DNA of 53,661 nt from JANWZL01 sp037445185. Its GTDB lineage: Bacteria > Pseudomonadota > Gammaproteobacteria > Burkholderiales > Thiobacillaceae. The translations under genes were made by a program, and so were the position numbers. The notes below the pieces were generated by a model that had not been told where the DNA came from, did no database searches, and saw only the letters and a list, made by a program, of their open reading frames with translations. Positions 21,618 to 30,189 of this stretch are shown here, one piece after another (position 1 is the first letter of the stretch; the number at the start of each line of letters is the position of its first letter). The DNA lies in assembly GCA_037445185.1 (NCBI GenBank), contig JBBIKZ010000004.1, positions 1 to 53,661 on the forward strand. The letters are read 5' to 3'.

Positions 21618-21857
21618 TTAGCTGCGCTTGTGGGCGTTGATGTAGTCGACGGCCTGCTGCACGGTGGTGATCTTCTCGGCCTCTTCATCGGGGATCTCGC
21701 ACTCGAACTCCTCTTCCAGGGCCATCACCAATTCCACCGTGTCGAGGGAATCGGCGCCGAGATCGTCCACGAAAGAGGACTCCAGCTTGATGTCCGCCTC
21801 ATTGACGCCCAGCTGCTCGGCAACGATCTTCTTGACATGCTGTTCGATATCGCTCAT
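21618..21857 (-). CDS. acpP: acyl carrier protein
   Basis: This small acidic carrier of growing fatty acids (79 residues) receives its phosphopantetheine arm on Ser37 in the LGADSLDTVELVMALE motif. The frame is open upstream, but MSDIEQHVKKIVAEQL is the family start and GGGAG lies upstream of the ATG at 21857. The gene lies between fabG and fabF and has its own promoter, which fits the need for high expression. Confidence 0.98.
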   Translation of the reverse strand: MSDIEQHVKKIVAEQLGVNEADIKLESSFVDDLGADSLDTVELVMALEEEFECEIPDEEAEKITTVQQAVDYINAHKRS

Positions 21858-21949
21858 CTGCACTTGCTCCCTTAAGGGTGGATGGAAGTCCGGCTGAAAC
21901 GACCTAAGAGTGGCCCCTGTATCCAGCCGAAGCCTTGAAAGCAGGAGGG

Positions 21950-21978
21950 ATTCTAGCAAAATCCCCCCTCCCGACCAA
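21950..21978 (-). promoter_or_regulatory. acpP promoter
   Basis: On the minus strand TTGGTC (21978-21973), a 17-base spacer and TAGAAT (21955-21950), preceded by TGC as an extended -10, give a strong sigma-70-type promoter. It overlaps the end of fabG and a GGGATT/AATCCC stem-loop, so read-through from fabG and new starts may compete. The predicted leader of acpP is about 85 bases. Confidence 0.58.
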
Positions 21979-22716
21979 TCAATCCATGTACATGCCGCCG
22001 TTGACGTGCAGGGTGGCGCCGGTGATGTAGCCGGCCGCATCCGAGGCGAGATAGGCCACGGCGTGGGCGATGTCCTCGGGCGCGCCCAGGCGGCCCAAGG
22101 GGATGCGCTCGAGGAGCTTCTGGCGCTGCGCCTCGGGCAGCGCCCGGGTCATGTCGGTGTCGATGAAACCCGGCGCCACGCAATTGACGGTGATGTTGCG
22201 GCTGCCGACCTCCTGGGCCAGCGACTTGGAGAAGCCGATCATCCCGGCCTTGGCGGCGGCGTAGTTGGTCTGACCGGCATTGCCGGAGACCCCCACCACC
22301 GAGGCGATGCTGATGATGCGGCCGTAGCGCGCTTTCATCATCGGCTTGAGCACCGCCCGGCTCAGGCGAAAGACGGAGGTGAGGTTGGTCTCGAGGATGT
22401 CGGCCCATTCCGCGTCCTTCATGCGCATGAGCAGATTGTCGCGGGTGATGCCGGCGTTGTTGACCAGGATGTCGATGCGACCATGGCGCGCGAGGATGGT
22501 CTCGACTACCGCCTCCACCTGGGTGCCGTCAGTGACGTCGAGCATCATCCCCTCCCCTTTCAGGCCGGCCGCAGCCAACCCGTTGGCGATGTCCCGCCCC
22601 CCCTGCTCGCTGGTGGCCGTACCGATGACCACGGCGCCCCGACGGGCGAGTTCATGCAGGATGGCGCGGCCGATGCCGCGGCTCGCGCCGGTGACCAATG
22701 CGACTCTGCCTTGCAT
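21979..22716 (-). CDS. fabG: 3-oxoacyl-[acyl-carrier-protein] reductase
   Basis: This NADPH-dependent short-chain dehydrogenase reduces beta-ketoacyl-ACP in fatty acid elongation. The cofactor motif TGASRGIG is at residues 9-16, NNAGITRDN at 86-94, and the catalytic Ser139, Tyr152 and Lys156 lie in SIASVVG and NYAAAKAG. It lies 12 bases after fabD. Its length of 245 residues is standard. Confidence 0.98.
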   Translation of the reverse strand: MQGRVALVTGASRGIGRAILHELARRGAVVIGTATSEQGGRDIANGLAAAGLKGEGMMLDVTDGTQVEAVVETILARHGRIDILVNNAGITRDNLLMRMKDAEWADILETNLTSVFRLSRAVLKPMMKARYGRIISIASVVGVSGNAGQTNYAAAKAGMIGFSKSLAQEVGSRNITVNCVAPGFIDTDMTRALPEAQRQKLLERIPLGRLGAPEDIAHAVAYLASDAAGYITGATLHVNGGMYMD

Positions 22717-22728
22717 GCTGCGTCTTCC

Positions 22729-23664
22729 TCAGTGGCTGATCTGTTGCAGGGCCTGTGCCATACTGGCCGCGTCCGTCAGGGCCAGGATGGGGGTCTCTAC
22801 CACGATGCGTTTGTTCAGGCCGGCCAGCACCTTGCCCGGCCCACACTCGGCGAAGAGCCCGACGCCCGCCGCATGCATCGACCGCACCGTCTCCACCCAA
22901 CGCACCGGCTGATGGAGCTGACGCACCAGGGCGTCGCGGATGGCGTCCGGCTCGCGGTGTTCGGCGACATCCGCATTGTGGATCACGCTGACGGCCGGCG
23001 GCCGGATGGCGATGCCTGCCAGGGCCTGTCTGAGCCGGTCGGCGGCGGGCAGCATGAGGCTGCAATGGGACGGGACGGACACCGGCAGGGCGACGGCCCG
23101 CTTGGCACCCCGTTCCTTGGCCAGGGACATGGCCCGCTCCACGGCGCGCCTGTGTCCTGCGATCACCACCTGACCGGGCGAGTTGAAATTGACCGCGGCC
23201 AGCACCTCTTCCCCGGCGGACTCGGCACAGAGCGCGCGCACGGCATCGTCGTCCAGGCCCAGAATCGCGGCCATGCCGCCCGCTCCTTCCGGCACCGCCG
23301 ACTGCATGGCCTCTGCCCGCAGCCGCACGAGCTCGACCGCATCGGCAAAGGCCAGCGCGCCGGCGCAGGTCAGGGCCGTGTATTCGCCCAGGCTGTGGCC
23401 GGCCATGAAGACAGGCTCGGCCCCGCCCAGGTCTCGCCACAACCGGTAACAGGCCACACCGGCAGCGAGCATGACAGGCTGCGTGTTCACGGTGCGATCG
23501 AGATCCTCGCCTGGCCCCTCGTTGACCAGACGCCACAGATCGAGACCCAGCACAGAGGAGGCCTCGGCGAAGGTGTCCCGGATGATGGGGTGATCGCCAT
23601 AACCGGCCATCATGCCGACAGACTGGGATCCCTGCCCAGGAAAGACAAATGCCAATCTAGTCAT
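22729..23664 (-). CDS. fabD: malonyl-CoA:ACP transacylase
   Basis: FabD transfers malonyl from CoA to ACP. The oxyanion motif FPGQGSQ is at residues 8-14, nucleophile Ser91 lies in AGHSLGEYTAL, and His200 in VSVPSHCSLM completes the dyad. The 311-residue length is usual. The gene has no Shine-Dalgarno and follows an unusually AT-rich spacer after fabH, with a TATAAC box ending ten bases before the ATG. Confidence 0.97.
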   Translation of the reverse strand: MTRLAFVFPGQGSQSVGMMAGYGDHPIIRDTFAEASSVLGLDLWRLVNEGPGEDLDRTVNTQPVMLAAGVACYRLWRDLGGAEPVFMAGHSLGEYTALTCAGALAFADAVELVRLRAEAMQSAVPEGAGGMAAILGLDDDAVRALCAESAGEEVLAAVNFNSPGQVVIAGHRRAVERAMSLAKERGAKRAVALPVSVPSHCSLMLPAADRLRQALAGIAIRPPAVSVIHNADVAEHREPDAIRDALVRQLHQPVRWVETVRSMHAAGVGLFAECGPGKVLAGLNKRIVVETPILALTDAASMAQALQQISH

Positions 23665-23705
23665 AAAGTTACATGTTATATTTAATTATTTGCTTTAACA
23701 AATGC
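23665..23705 (-). promoter_or_regulatory. AT-rich island and candidate promoter before fabD
   Basis: This short spacer between fabH and fabD is strikingly AT-rich for the region. On the minus strand it reads TTTGTT, 16 bases, then TATAAC (23680-23675), followed ten bases later by the fabD ATG. It could be an internal promoter giving a nearly leaderless fabD message. The -35 match is modest. Confidence 0.4.
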
Positions 23706-23716
23706 GGCCGGCATCG

Positions 23717-24709
23717 TCAGTACCGCAGCAGGACCGACCCCCAGGTGAACCCCCCGCCGAATGCCTCCATGAGCAGCAGTTCGCCGCGCTGGATACGTCC
23801 GTCACGCACGGCCACATCCAGGGCCAGTGGGATCGAGGCGGCCGAGGTATTGCCATGGCGATCGACGGTGACCACCACCCGCTCCATGCCCATGCCCAGC
23901 TTGCGCGCGGTGGCCTGAATGATGCGGATGTTGGCCTGGTGCGGTACCAGCCAGTCGATGTCGTCCTTGGTGAGGCCGTTGGCCTCGAGCGTCTCGTCGA
24001 CGATGGTGTCGAGCGTGTTGACCGCCATCTTGAACACCGCGTTGCCGGACATGCGCATGTAGCAGGCCCCCTCTTTCTTGAGCGAGATGCCACCATCGAC
24101 GAACAGCAGATCCTGGTAGCGGCCGTCGGCATGCAGATGCGTGGCGAGGATGCCGGGCTCGGCGCTGGCCTGCAGTACGACCGCCCCGGCCCCATCGCCC
24201 CAGAGGATGCAGTTGCTGCGGTCCGTCCAGTCGGTGATGCGGGACAGGGTCTCCGCGCCGACCACCAAGGCGGTGCGGGCCTGGCCGGTGCGGATGAAGT
24301 TGTCGGCCGTTGCCAGGGCATAGACGAAACCGCTGCACACCGCTTGCACGTCGAAAGCCGGGCAGCCGTTGGCGATACCCAGTTTGGCCTGGAGGATGCA
24401 GGCGGTGCTGGGGAAGACCCGGTCGGGCGTGGTGGTGGCCACCAGGATCAGATCGATGTCATCGCTATCTATGCCTGCGGCCTCGATGGCGCTCTCTGCG
24501 GCCTTCTGGGCCAGGTCGCTGGTCAGCTCGCCTTCCGCGGCGTGGTGCCGCTGGCGGATACCGGTACGCTCGACGATCCAGGCATCCGTGGTGTCGACCA
24601 GCTTCTCCAGATCGGTGTTGGTGGTGATGCGCTCAGGCAGGTAACTGCCGGTGCCGGCGATCCGCGATCGGCTGGCAGTCCGGCCCCTAGCCTCCTCCCC
24701 CCCCCTCAT
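23717..24709 (-). CDS. fabH: 3-oxoacyl-[acyl-carrier-protein] synthase III
   Basis: FabH starts fatty acid synthesis by condensing acetyl-CoA with malonyl-ACP. The catalytic triad is Cys125 in VQAVCSGF, His in VPHQANIR (near 257) and Asn in RHGNTSAASIP (near 287). The start at 24709 overlaps the plsX stop in ATGA and adds about 13 residues before the usual SRIAGTGSYLP; a later start is conceivable but no other good site was seen. Total length is 330. Confidence 0.97.
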   Translation of the reverse strand: MRGGEEARGRTASRSRIAGTGSYLPERITTNTDLEKLVDTTDAWIVERTGIRQRHHAAEGELTSDLAQKAAESAIEAAGIDSDDIDLILVATTTPDRVFPSTACILQAKLGIANGCPAFDVQAVCSGFVYALATADNFIRTGQARTALVVGAETLSRITDWTDRSNCILWGDGAGAVVLQASAEPGILATHLHADGRYQDLLFVDGGISLKKEGACYMRMSGNAVFKMAVNTLDTIVDETLEANGLTKDDIDWLVPHQANIRIIQATARKLGMGMERVVVTVDRHGNTSAASIPLALDVAVRDGRIQRGELLLMEAFGGGFTWGSVLLRY

Positions 24710-25758
24710 GCTGCCGCCTCGGCCATGGCCTGGGAAGGCACGCCATGATGGGCCTGATAGGCGCTGACCTGCTCGGCGATGCGCCTGAGCAGGCCGCCCC
24801 TGACCTCGTGCACGCCGCGTATGAGGGCTTGTTCGAAGGCGAACGTGTCTGCGGCGCCATGACTCTTGATGATCACGCCGTTGAGTCCCAGCAGGCTGGC
24901 GCCGTTGTATCGGCGCGGATCCATCTTGCGCTTGAAGGCGCGTATCACCGGCAGGGCAATCAGCCCCGCCAGGCGCGTGAGCGCATTGCGCTTGAACTCC
25001 CTGCGCAGCTCCTCGGCGATGAGCCTGGCCACCCCTTCGGATGACTTGAGCGCCACGTTGCCGACGAAGCCGTCGCAGACGACGACATCCACCGTGCCAT
25101 TGTAGATGTCGTCTCCCTCGACGTTGCCGAGGAAATTCAAGCCGCTGGCCTTGAGCAGTTCGGCCGCTCGCTTGACCACCTCGTTGCCCTTGATGTCCTC
25201 TTCGCCGACATTGAGTAGACCCACACGCGGCCTGTCCTTGTGTTCGATGGCAGACGCGAGCGCGGCCCCCATGATGCCGAATTGCAATAGGTGATCCGCC
25301 GTACAGTCGACGTTCGCCCCCAGGTCCAGCATGTATGTGCGGCCCGTCTGGGACGGCAGGGTGGTGGCAATGGCCGGGCGGTCTATGCCTGGCAGGGTCT
25401 TCAAGACGAATCTGGATACGGCCATCAACGCGCCGGTGTTGCCTGCGGAGATACCCGCATCCGCCTCGCCGCGCTTGACCAGCTCGGCCATCACCCGCAT
25501 CGAGGAGTCCTTCTTGTAGCGCAGGGCCTGCGCCGGCGGGTCGTCCATCTTGACCACCTCGCTGGCGTGCTGGATGCGCAACCGTGTGCCCGTCTCTGCC
25601 TTGTGCACGCGCAGCTCCGCCTCGATGACGTCCCTCAGGCCGACCAGGACGATGTTGGTGTGGTCGTTCGCGGCGACGAGGTTCAGGGCGGCCTTGACCG
25701 TGACATGGGGACCATGGTCGCCACCCATGGCATCGATGGCGAGGGTCACTTCGCGCAT
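24706..25758 (-). CDS. plsX: phosphate acyltransferase PlsX
   Basis: PlsX converts acyl-ACP to acyl-phosphate for phospholipid synthesis. The N-terminal LAIDAMGGDHGP and central GNTGALMAVSRF, LDLGANVDC and GDDIYNGTVDVVVCDGF blocks are diagnostic. Its 350 residues are normal. It lies between rpmF and fabH, linking membrane lipid synthesis to the ribosomal protein gene upstream, as widely conserved. Confidence 0.97.
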   Translation of the reverse strand: MREVTLAIDAMGGDHGPHVTVKAALNLVAANDHTNIVLVGLRDVIEAELRVHKAETGTRLRIQHASEVVKMDDPPAQALRYKKDSSMRVMAELVKRGEADAGISAGNTGALMAVSRFVLKTLPGIDRPAIATTLPSQTGRTYMLDLGANVDCTADHLLQFGIMGAALASAIEHKDRPRVGLLNVGEEDIKGNEVVKRAAELLKASGLNFLGNVEGDDIYNGTVDVVVCDGFVGNVALKSSEGVARLIAEELRREFKRNALTRLAGLIALPVIRAFKRKMDPRRYNGASLLGLNGVIIKSHGAADTFAFEQALIRGVHEVRGGLLRRIAEQVSAYQAHHGVPSQAMAEAAA

Positions 25759-25838
25759 GCGTCGCTTATCGATCAGGCGGCAGGCCGGGCCAGCGCGTTA
25801 CGGCAGGGCCGTGCGCGCGTGTCGGCGTGACGACGCGT

Positions 25839-26024
25839 TCAGGCCTCTTCGCCCTTGGGGGTGAGCACCTTGCGGCCCCGGTAGTAGCCGCTGGGGCTGA
25901 TGTGGTGACGCAGGTGCAATTCCCCAGTCGTCGGCTCCACGGCAGTCGGCGGATTGCCAAGCGCGTCGTGGGAACGGTGCATGCCCCGCTTGGAAGGGGA
26001 CTTCTTGTTCTGTTGTACGGCCAT
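25839..26024 (-). CDS. rpmF: 50S ribosomal protein L32
   Basis: This 61-residue ribosomal protein of the large subunit begins MAVQQNKKSPSKRGMHRSHD, the family signature. It continues with HLRHHISPSGYYRGRKVL. The zinc cysteines of some L32 proteins are absent, as in most proteobacteria. GGAGAAGAG precedes the start. It lies between yceD and plsX. Confidence 0.97.
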   Translation of the reverse strand: MAVQQNKKSPSKRGMHRSHDALGNPPTAVEPTTGELHLRHHISPSGYYRGRKVLTPKGEEA

Positions 26025-26052
26025 TTCTCTTCTCCGATATGAATATCAACGA

Positions 26053-26487
26053 TCAAACATCCGCATGCCCGCACACCCCAACGGGGTGCCTGGGGATGGC
26101 GGGCAGGCTCAACAGGACCTCGTCCTCGATCAGGTCGCGCACATCCAAATGCGGCTCGGCCACGAGCCCGTCGAGCAGCGGGTCGTCATGCTCCCAACGG
26201 GAGAGCTCCGCCTCGTCGCGGGCGATGGGCAGGATCGCCTCGACCTCGAGCGGGAACGGGCAGGGACCCAGACAACGCTGACAGACGAGGGCCAGACAGC
26301 CCTGCACGCCCAATCGCAGGACGGGCCGACCGGCCTCGTGCCCGCCCTGCAACGACCATTGCAGGGCACCGTCAAGACTGGCCAACACGTCATGCAGTCG
26401 GACCAGTTCCTTTAGGCTGAACTCACCCGCCAACCGCCCCCCGCTCTCGGCAAAGCGTAAACTGTGTATCTCCGGCCGTGCGGACAT
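26053..26487 (-). CDS. yceD: YceD family (DUF177) protein
   Basis: This 144-residue protein of the YceD/DUF177 family is encoded before rpmF in most proteobacteria and has been linked to 23S rRNA accumulation. The conserved CLALVCQRCLGPCPFPLE block carries the CxxC pair, and DLIEDEVLLSLPAIPRHP lies near the end. The ATG at 26487 has no Shine-Dalgarno and follows a near-consensus promoter by only nine bases. It heads the minus-strand fatty acid cluster. Confidence 0.93.
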   Translation of the reverse strand: MSARPEIHSLRFAESGGRLAGEFSLKELVRLHDVLASLDGALQWSLQGGHEAGRPVLRLGVQGCLALVCQRCLGPCPFPLEVEAILPIARDEAELSRWEHDDPLLDGLVAEPHLDVRDLIEDEVLLSLPAIPRHPVGVCGHADV

Positions 26488-26496
26488 AAGCAGTTA

Positions 26497-26525
26497 ATGA
26501 TATGGTTTGCGGGTTGTCCTGTCAA
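26497..26525 (-). promoter_or_regulatory. near-consensus sigma-70 promoter of yceD-rpmF-plsX-fab
   Basis: On the minus strand TTGACA (26525-26520, perfect), 17 bases, and TATCAT (26502-26497) form the best promoter in the window. Transcription should begin near 26490, about three bases before the yceD ATG, so the message would be almost leaderless. Element copy 1 starts 25 bases upstream of the -35 box. Confidence 0.75.
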
Positions 26526-26550
26526 AAAGACCAATCCCATGACAGATGAT

Positions 26551-26779
26551 CCCAGATTTGTCATTAGGCCGGCCAGTGCCTACGAAGCTCGCCCCGGAGT
26601 GTGTGAAGCCTGTCCCCATCACCATGCCACCGCGGCCTGCGCGCGCCAGGGCCTCCGTCTGGCGGCAGTATCAAGCCCGTTCGCTTAGCCCTCGAGGTCC
26701 ACCATGGGCTCGTTGCCCGTGCGCAAATCTGCTCGCCATACGGCTCGCCATCATCGCGCGCCCTAATGACAAATCTGGG
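26551..26779 (+). mobile_element. MITE-like element, copy 1
   Basis: This 229-base element is bounded by perfect 18-base terminal inverted repeats (CCCAGATTTGTCATTAGG at the left and its reverse complement at 26762-26779) and flanked by a perfect 5-base direct repeat ATGAT (26546-26550 and 26780-26784), the mark of a target-site duplication. A second copy in opposite orientation lies at 49153-49380 with 15 differences (about 93% identity). The two copies share an open frame, but a one-base indel breaks it, so it is not coding. No transposase is present, hence non-autonomous. It sits between the divergent yceD and pyruvate carboxylase genes. Confidence 0.85.
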
Positions 26780-26873
26780 ATGATAGGATAGATGGACGGG
26801 CTCATCGCGCCGCGCCGTGGTCATCTGCGTGCAAGGCTGGTCTGAGCCCGACCCTATCCGAACGATACACGCA

Positions 26874-28292
26874 ATGATCAGGAAGATTCTGGTAGCCAAC
26901 CGCGGTGAGATCGCCGTGCGCATCGTGCGTGCCTGCCGCGAGCTCGGCATCAAGTCGGTGGCCATCTACACCGATGCCGACCGCAACGCCCTGCATGTCA
27001 AAAAGGCCGATGAGGCCTACAACATCGGCTCCGACCCGGTGCTGGGCTACCTGAACGCGCACAACATCGTCAACCTGGCGGTCGCCTCGGGCTGCGATGC
27101 CCTGCATCCGGGTTACGGCTTCCTGTCCGAGAACCCGGTGCTGGCCGAGGTGTGCGGCCGGCGCGGGGTCAAGTTCATCGGCCCCTCGCCCCAGGTCATC
27201 CGGCAAATGGGCGACAAGATCCAGGCCAGGCAAGCGATGATCAAGGCCGGCATCCCGGTGATGCCGGGCTCCGACCACAACCTGGAGAGCGTCGAGGAGG
27301 CGCGTGCCCTGGCGGCCAAGATCGGCTACCCGGTCATGCTCAAGGCCACCAACGGCGGCGGCGGCCGCGGCATCCGCCGCTGCGACTCGGAGGCCGATCT
27401 GCTCAGGAATTACGAGCGGGTCGTGTCCGAGGCCAGCAAGGCCTTCGGCAAGCCCGAGGTCTTCCTGGAGAAATGCGTGGTCAATCCCAAACACATCGAG
27501 GTGCAGGTCCTCGGCGATGGCCACGGCAACTGCATCCACCTGTTCGAGCGCGACTGTTCCATCCAGCGGCGTAACCAAAAGCTGATCGAGATCGCCCCCT
27601 CGCCGCAACTGACCGAGGCGCAGCGCGAGTACATCGGCAAGCTCGCCGTGCGGGCGGCGCGCGCGGTGAAATACGTCAACGCCGGCACGGTGGAGTTCCT
27701 GCTCGACCAGGACAACCAGTTCTATTTCATGGAGATGAACACCCGGCTGCAGGTGGAGCACTGCGTGACCGAGCAGATCACCGGCATCGACATCGTCCAG
27801 GAGCAGATCCGCGTCGCCGATGGTCAGCCGCTGCAGTACCGGCAGGAGGACATCCGCCACACCGGCTATGCGATGGAGTTCCGCATCAATGCCGAGGACC
27901 CGAAAAACAGCTTCCTGCCGAGCTTCGGCCGCATCACCCGTTACTACGCCCCCGGCGGGCCGGGCGTGCGCGTCGACGCGGCCATGTACTCTGGCTATGT
28001 CATTCCGCCCTACTACGATTCCATGATCGCCAAGCTCATCGTCTGGAGCCTCACCTGGGAGGGGCTGATCCAGCGGGGGCGGCGCACGCTGGACGACATG
28101 GCGATCTATGGCGTGAAGACCACCGTCCCTTATTACCGCGAGATCCTGGCGAGCCCCGAGTTTCGCAGCGGCCGCTTCAACACCGGCTTCGTCGATGCGC
28201 ATCCGGAGCTGCTCGACTATGCCGTGCGCCGCCCGCTCGAGCACACCGCGGCGGCCATCTCGGCCGCCATCGCCGCCCATCTGGGCATCTGA
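26874..28292 (+). CDS. pycA: pyruvate carboxylase subunit A (biotin carboxylase)
   Basis: This ATP-grasp enzyme carboxylates the biotin of subunit B, using bicarbonate and ATP, and so makes oxaloacetate from pyruvate with its partner. It shows the biotin carboxylase start MIRKILVANRGEIAVRI, KATNGGGGRGIR as the glycine loop, EMNTRLQVEH and NSFLPSFGRITRY. The 472-residue form next to a carboxyltransferase-biotin gene fits the two-subunit pyruvate carboxylase rather than AccC, whose partner would be accB. The ATG at 26874 lacks a Shine-Dalgarno. The gene is divergent from yceD, and a MITE lies between them. Confidence 0.9.
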   Translation: MIRKILVANRGEIAVRIVRACRELGIKSVAIYTDADRNALHVKKADEAYNIGSDPVLGYLNAHNIVNLAVASGCDALHPGYGFLSENPVLAEVCGRRGVKFIGPSPQVIRQMGDKIQARQAMIKAGIPVMPGSDHNLESVEEARALAAKIGYPVMLKATNGGGGRGIRRCDSEADLLRNYERVVSEASKAFGKPEVFLEKCVVNPKHIEVQVLGDGHGNCIHLFERDCSIQRRNQKLIEIAPSPQLTEAQREYIGKLAVRAARAVKYVNAGTVEFLLDQDNQFYFMEMNTRLQVEHCVTEQITGIDIVQEQIRVADGQPLQYRQEDIRHTGYAMEFRINAEDPKNSFLPSFGRITRYYAPGGPGVRVDAAMYSGYVIPPYYDSMIAKLIVWSLTWEGLIQRGRRTLDDMAIYGVKTTVPYYREILASPEFRSGRFNTGFVDAHPELLDYAVRRPLEHTAAAISAAIAAHLGI

Positions 28293-28305
28293 TCCTGGTT
28301 ACATC

Positions 28306-30162
28306 ATGGCGAAAGTACACGTTACCGAACTCGTCCTGCGCGATGGCCACCAGTCGCTCATCGCCACCCGCATGCGCACCGAGGACATGTTGCCGATCTG
28401 TCCCAAACTGGACCAGGTCGGTTTCTGGTCGCTGGAGGCCTGGGGCGGGGCCACCTTCGACGCCTGCGTGCGCTTCCTCAAGGAAGACCCCTGGGAGCGG
28501 CTGAGCAAGCTGCGCCGCGCGCTGCCCAACACCCGCATCAACATGCTGCTCAGGGGGCAGAACCTGCTCGGCTATCGCCACTATGCCGACGACGTGGTGC
28601 GCGCGTTCGTGCGCAAGGCAGCCGACAACGGGGTGGACGTCTTCCGCGTGTTCGACGCCATGAACGACACGCGTAACCTGCGCGTGGCCCTGGAGGCAGT
28701 CAAACGGACCGGCAAACACGCGCAGGGCACGGTCTGCTACACGGTGAGCCCGGTGCACGATGTGGCCTATTTCGTCGAGATGGCGAAGGAGCTGGCCGAC
28801 ATGGGCGTGGACTCCATCGCCATCAAGGACATGGCGGGCCTGCTCACCCCCTATGTCGCCTACGAGTTGGTCAGACAGATCAAGGCGGCCACGGGCCTGC
28901 CGGTCAACACGCACAGTCACGCCACGGCCGGGCTCTCCGCCATGGTGCATCTGAAGGCGGTGGAGGCGGGTGTGGACGTCATCGACTGCTGCATCTCCGC
29001 CTTCTCCGAGGGGGCGAGCCACGCCACCACCGAGAGCCTGGTGGCGGCGCTGCAGGGCACCGAATACGACACCGGCCTGTCGCTGCCCCTGCTACAGGAG
29101 ATTGCCGCCTATTTCCGCGAGGTGCGCAAGAAATACTGGCAGTTCGAATCGGAGTTCACCGGTGTGGACACCCGCATCCTCACCGCGCAGGTGCCGGGCG
29201 GCATGCTCTCCAACCTGTCGAATCAGCTCAAGGAACAGGGGGCGCTCAACCGCATGGACGAGGTCCTGGCCGAAATCCCGCGCGTGCGCGAGGACCTGGG
29301 CTATCCGCCCCTGGTCACCCCCACTTCCCAAATCGTCGGCACCCAGGCGGTGCTCAACGTGCTCACGGGCGGCCGCTACAAATCCGTCACCAATGAGGTG
29401 AAGAACTACCTGCTGGGCCGCTACGGCCGGGCACCGGGCAAGGTGAACGAGGAGGTGCGCAAGCTGGCGGTGGGCGACCAGGAGGTCATCACCTGCCGGC
29501 CTGCCGACCTCATCCCCGACGAGCTGGACAAGCTGTGTGCGGAGGTGGAGGGACTGGCCAAGTCCGACGAGGACGTGCTCACCTATGCCATGTTTCCCGA
29601 CCTCGGGCGCACCTTCCTGCAGGAACGGGCTGCCGGCAGCCTCACGCCGGAGCCCTTGTTGCCGCCGGAGGCCAAACTCGCCGCGGCGCGCGGCGCCCAA
29701 TACGCCCCCAACGAGTTCAAGATCACCCTGCATGGCGAGACCTACCACGTCCGCGTCTCCGGCACCGGCCGCCGCGAGGAGGCCGAGCGTCCCTTCTACG
29801 TCCATGTCGACGGTGTGGCCGAGGAGGTCCTGGTCGAGGTGCTCGACGAGATCGAAGTCACGCCGGGCACAGGCGCCATGCGGAAAGCGGGGGCGACGGG
29901 CGAGACCGGGACCACGGCGAGACAGCGTCCCAAGCCATCCCACGCGGGGCATGTCACCACCGCCATGCCGGGCACCATCGTCGAGGTCAAGGTGCAGGTG
30001 GGCGACCAGGTGAAGGCGGGAGACGGGGTCTTGGTGATCGAGGCCATGAAGATGGAGAACGAGATCCAGTCCCCGGTGACCGGCACGGTGCTGTCCATCC
30101 ATGTCGCCAAGGGCGATGCCGTGACCCCCGATCAGGTCTTGCTCGAGATCCAGCCGGAGTGA
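28306..30162 (+). CDS. pycB: pyruvate carboxylase subunit B (carboxyltransferase and biotin carrier)
   Basis: The 618-residue subunit contains the HMGL-like carboxyltransferase domain (RDGHQSL near residue 12, FRVFDAMNDTRN, KDMAGLLTPY, NTHSHATAG metal site), a conserved PYC_OADA linker, and a biotinyl domain with Lys582 in EAMKMEN. It is related to oxaloacetate decarboxylase alpha, but no membrane beta or gamma subunits are nearby and the biotin carboxylase precedes it by 13 bases, so pyruvate carboxylase is the better call. It replenishes oxaloacetate for the citric acid cycle. Confidence 0.9.
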   Translation: MAKVHVTELVLRDGHQSLIATRMRTEDMLPICPKLDQVGFWSLEAWGGATFDACVRFLKEDPWERLSKLRRALPNTRINMLLRGQNLLGYRHYADDVVRAFVRKAADNGVDVFRVFDAMNDTRNLRVALEAVKRTGKHAQGTVCYTVSPVHDVAYFVEMAKELADMGVDSIAIKDMAGLLTPYVAYELVRQIKAATGLPVNTHSHATAGLSAMVHLKAVEAGVDVIDCCISAFSEGASHATTESLVAALQGTEYDTGLSLPLLQEIAAYFREVRKKYWQFESEFTGVDTRILTAQVPGGMLSNLSNQLKEQGALNRMDEVLAEIPRVREDLGYPPLVTPTSQIVGTQAVLNVLTGGRYKSVTNEVKNYLLGRYGRAPGKVNEEVRKLAVGDQEVITCRPADLIPDELDKLCAEVEGLAKSDEDVLTYAMFPDLGRTFLQERAAGSLTPEPLLPPEAKLAAARGAQYAPNEFKITLHGETYHVRVSGTGRREEAERPFYVHVDGVAEEVLVEVLDEIEVTPGTGAMRKAGATGETGTTARQRPKPSHAGHVTTAMPGTIVEVKVQVGDQVKAGDGVLVIEAMKMENEIQSPVTGTVLSIHVAKGDAVTPDQVLLEIQPE

Positions 30163-30189
30163 GGCCGTGACGACCGCGGGGCCGGGCGC

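Noticed and set aside
26546..26791. An 81-residue frame inside MITE copy 1 that resembles an 84-residue frame in copy 2
   Set aside because: The two align only over the first two thirds; a one-base indel then shifts the frame, and there is no ribosome site, so the similarity reflects the DNA repeat and not a protein.
28306..30162. Oxaloacetate decarboxylase alpha subunit (sodium pump)
   Set aside because: No beta or gamma membrane subunits are adjacent, and a biotin carboxylase gene directly precedes it, which fits pyruvate carboxylase.
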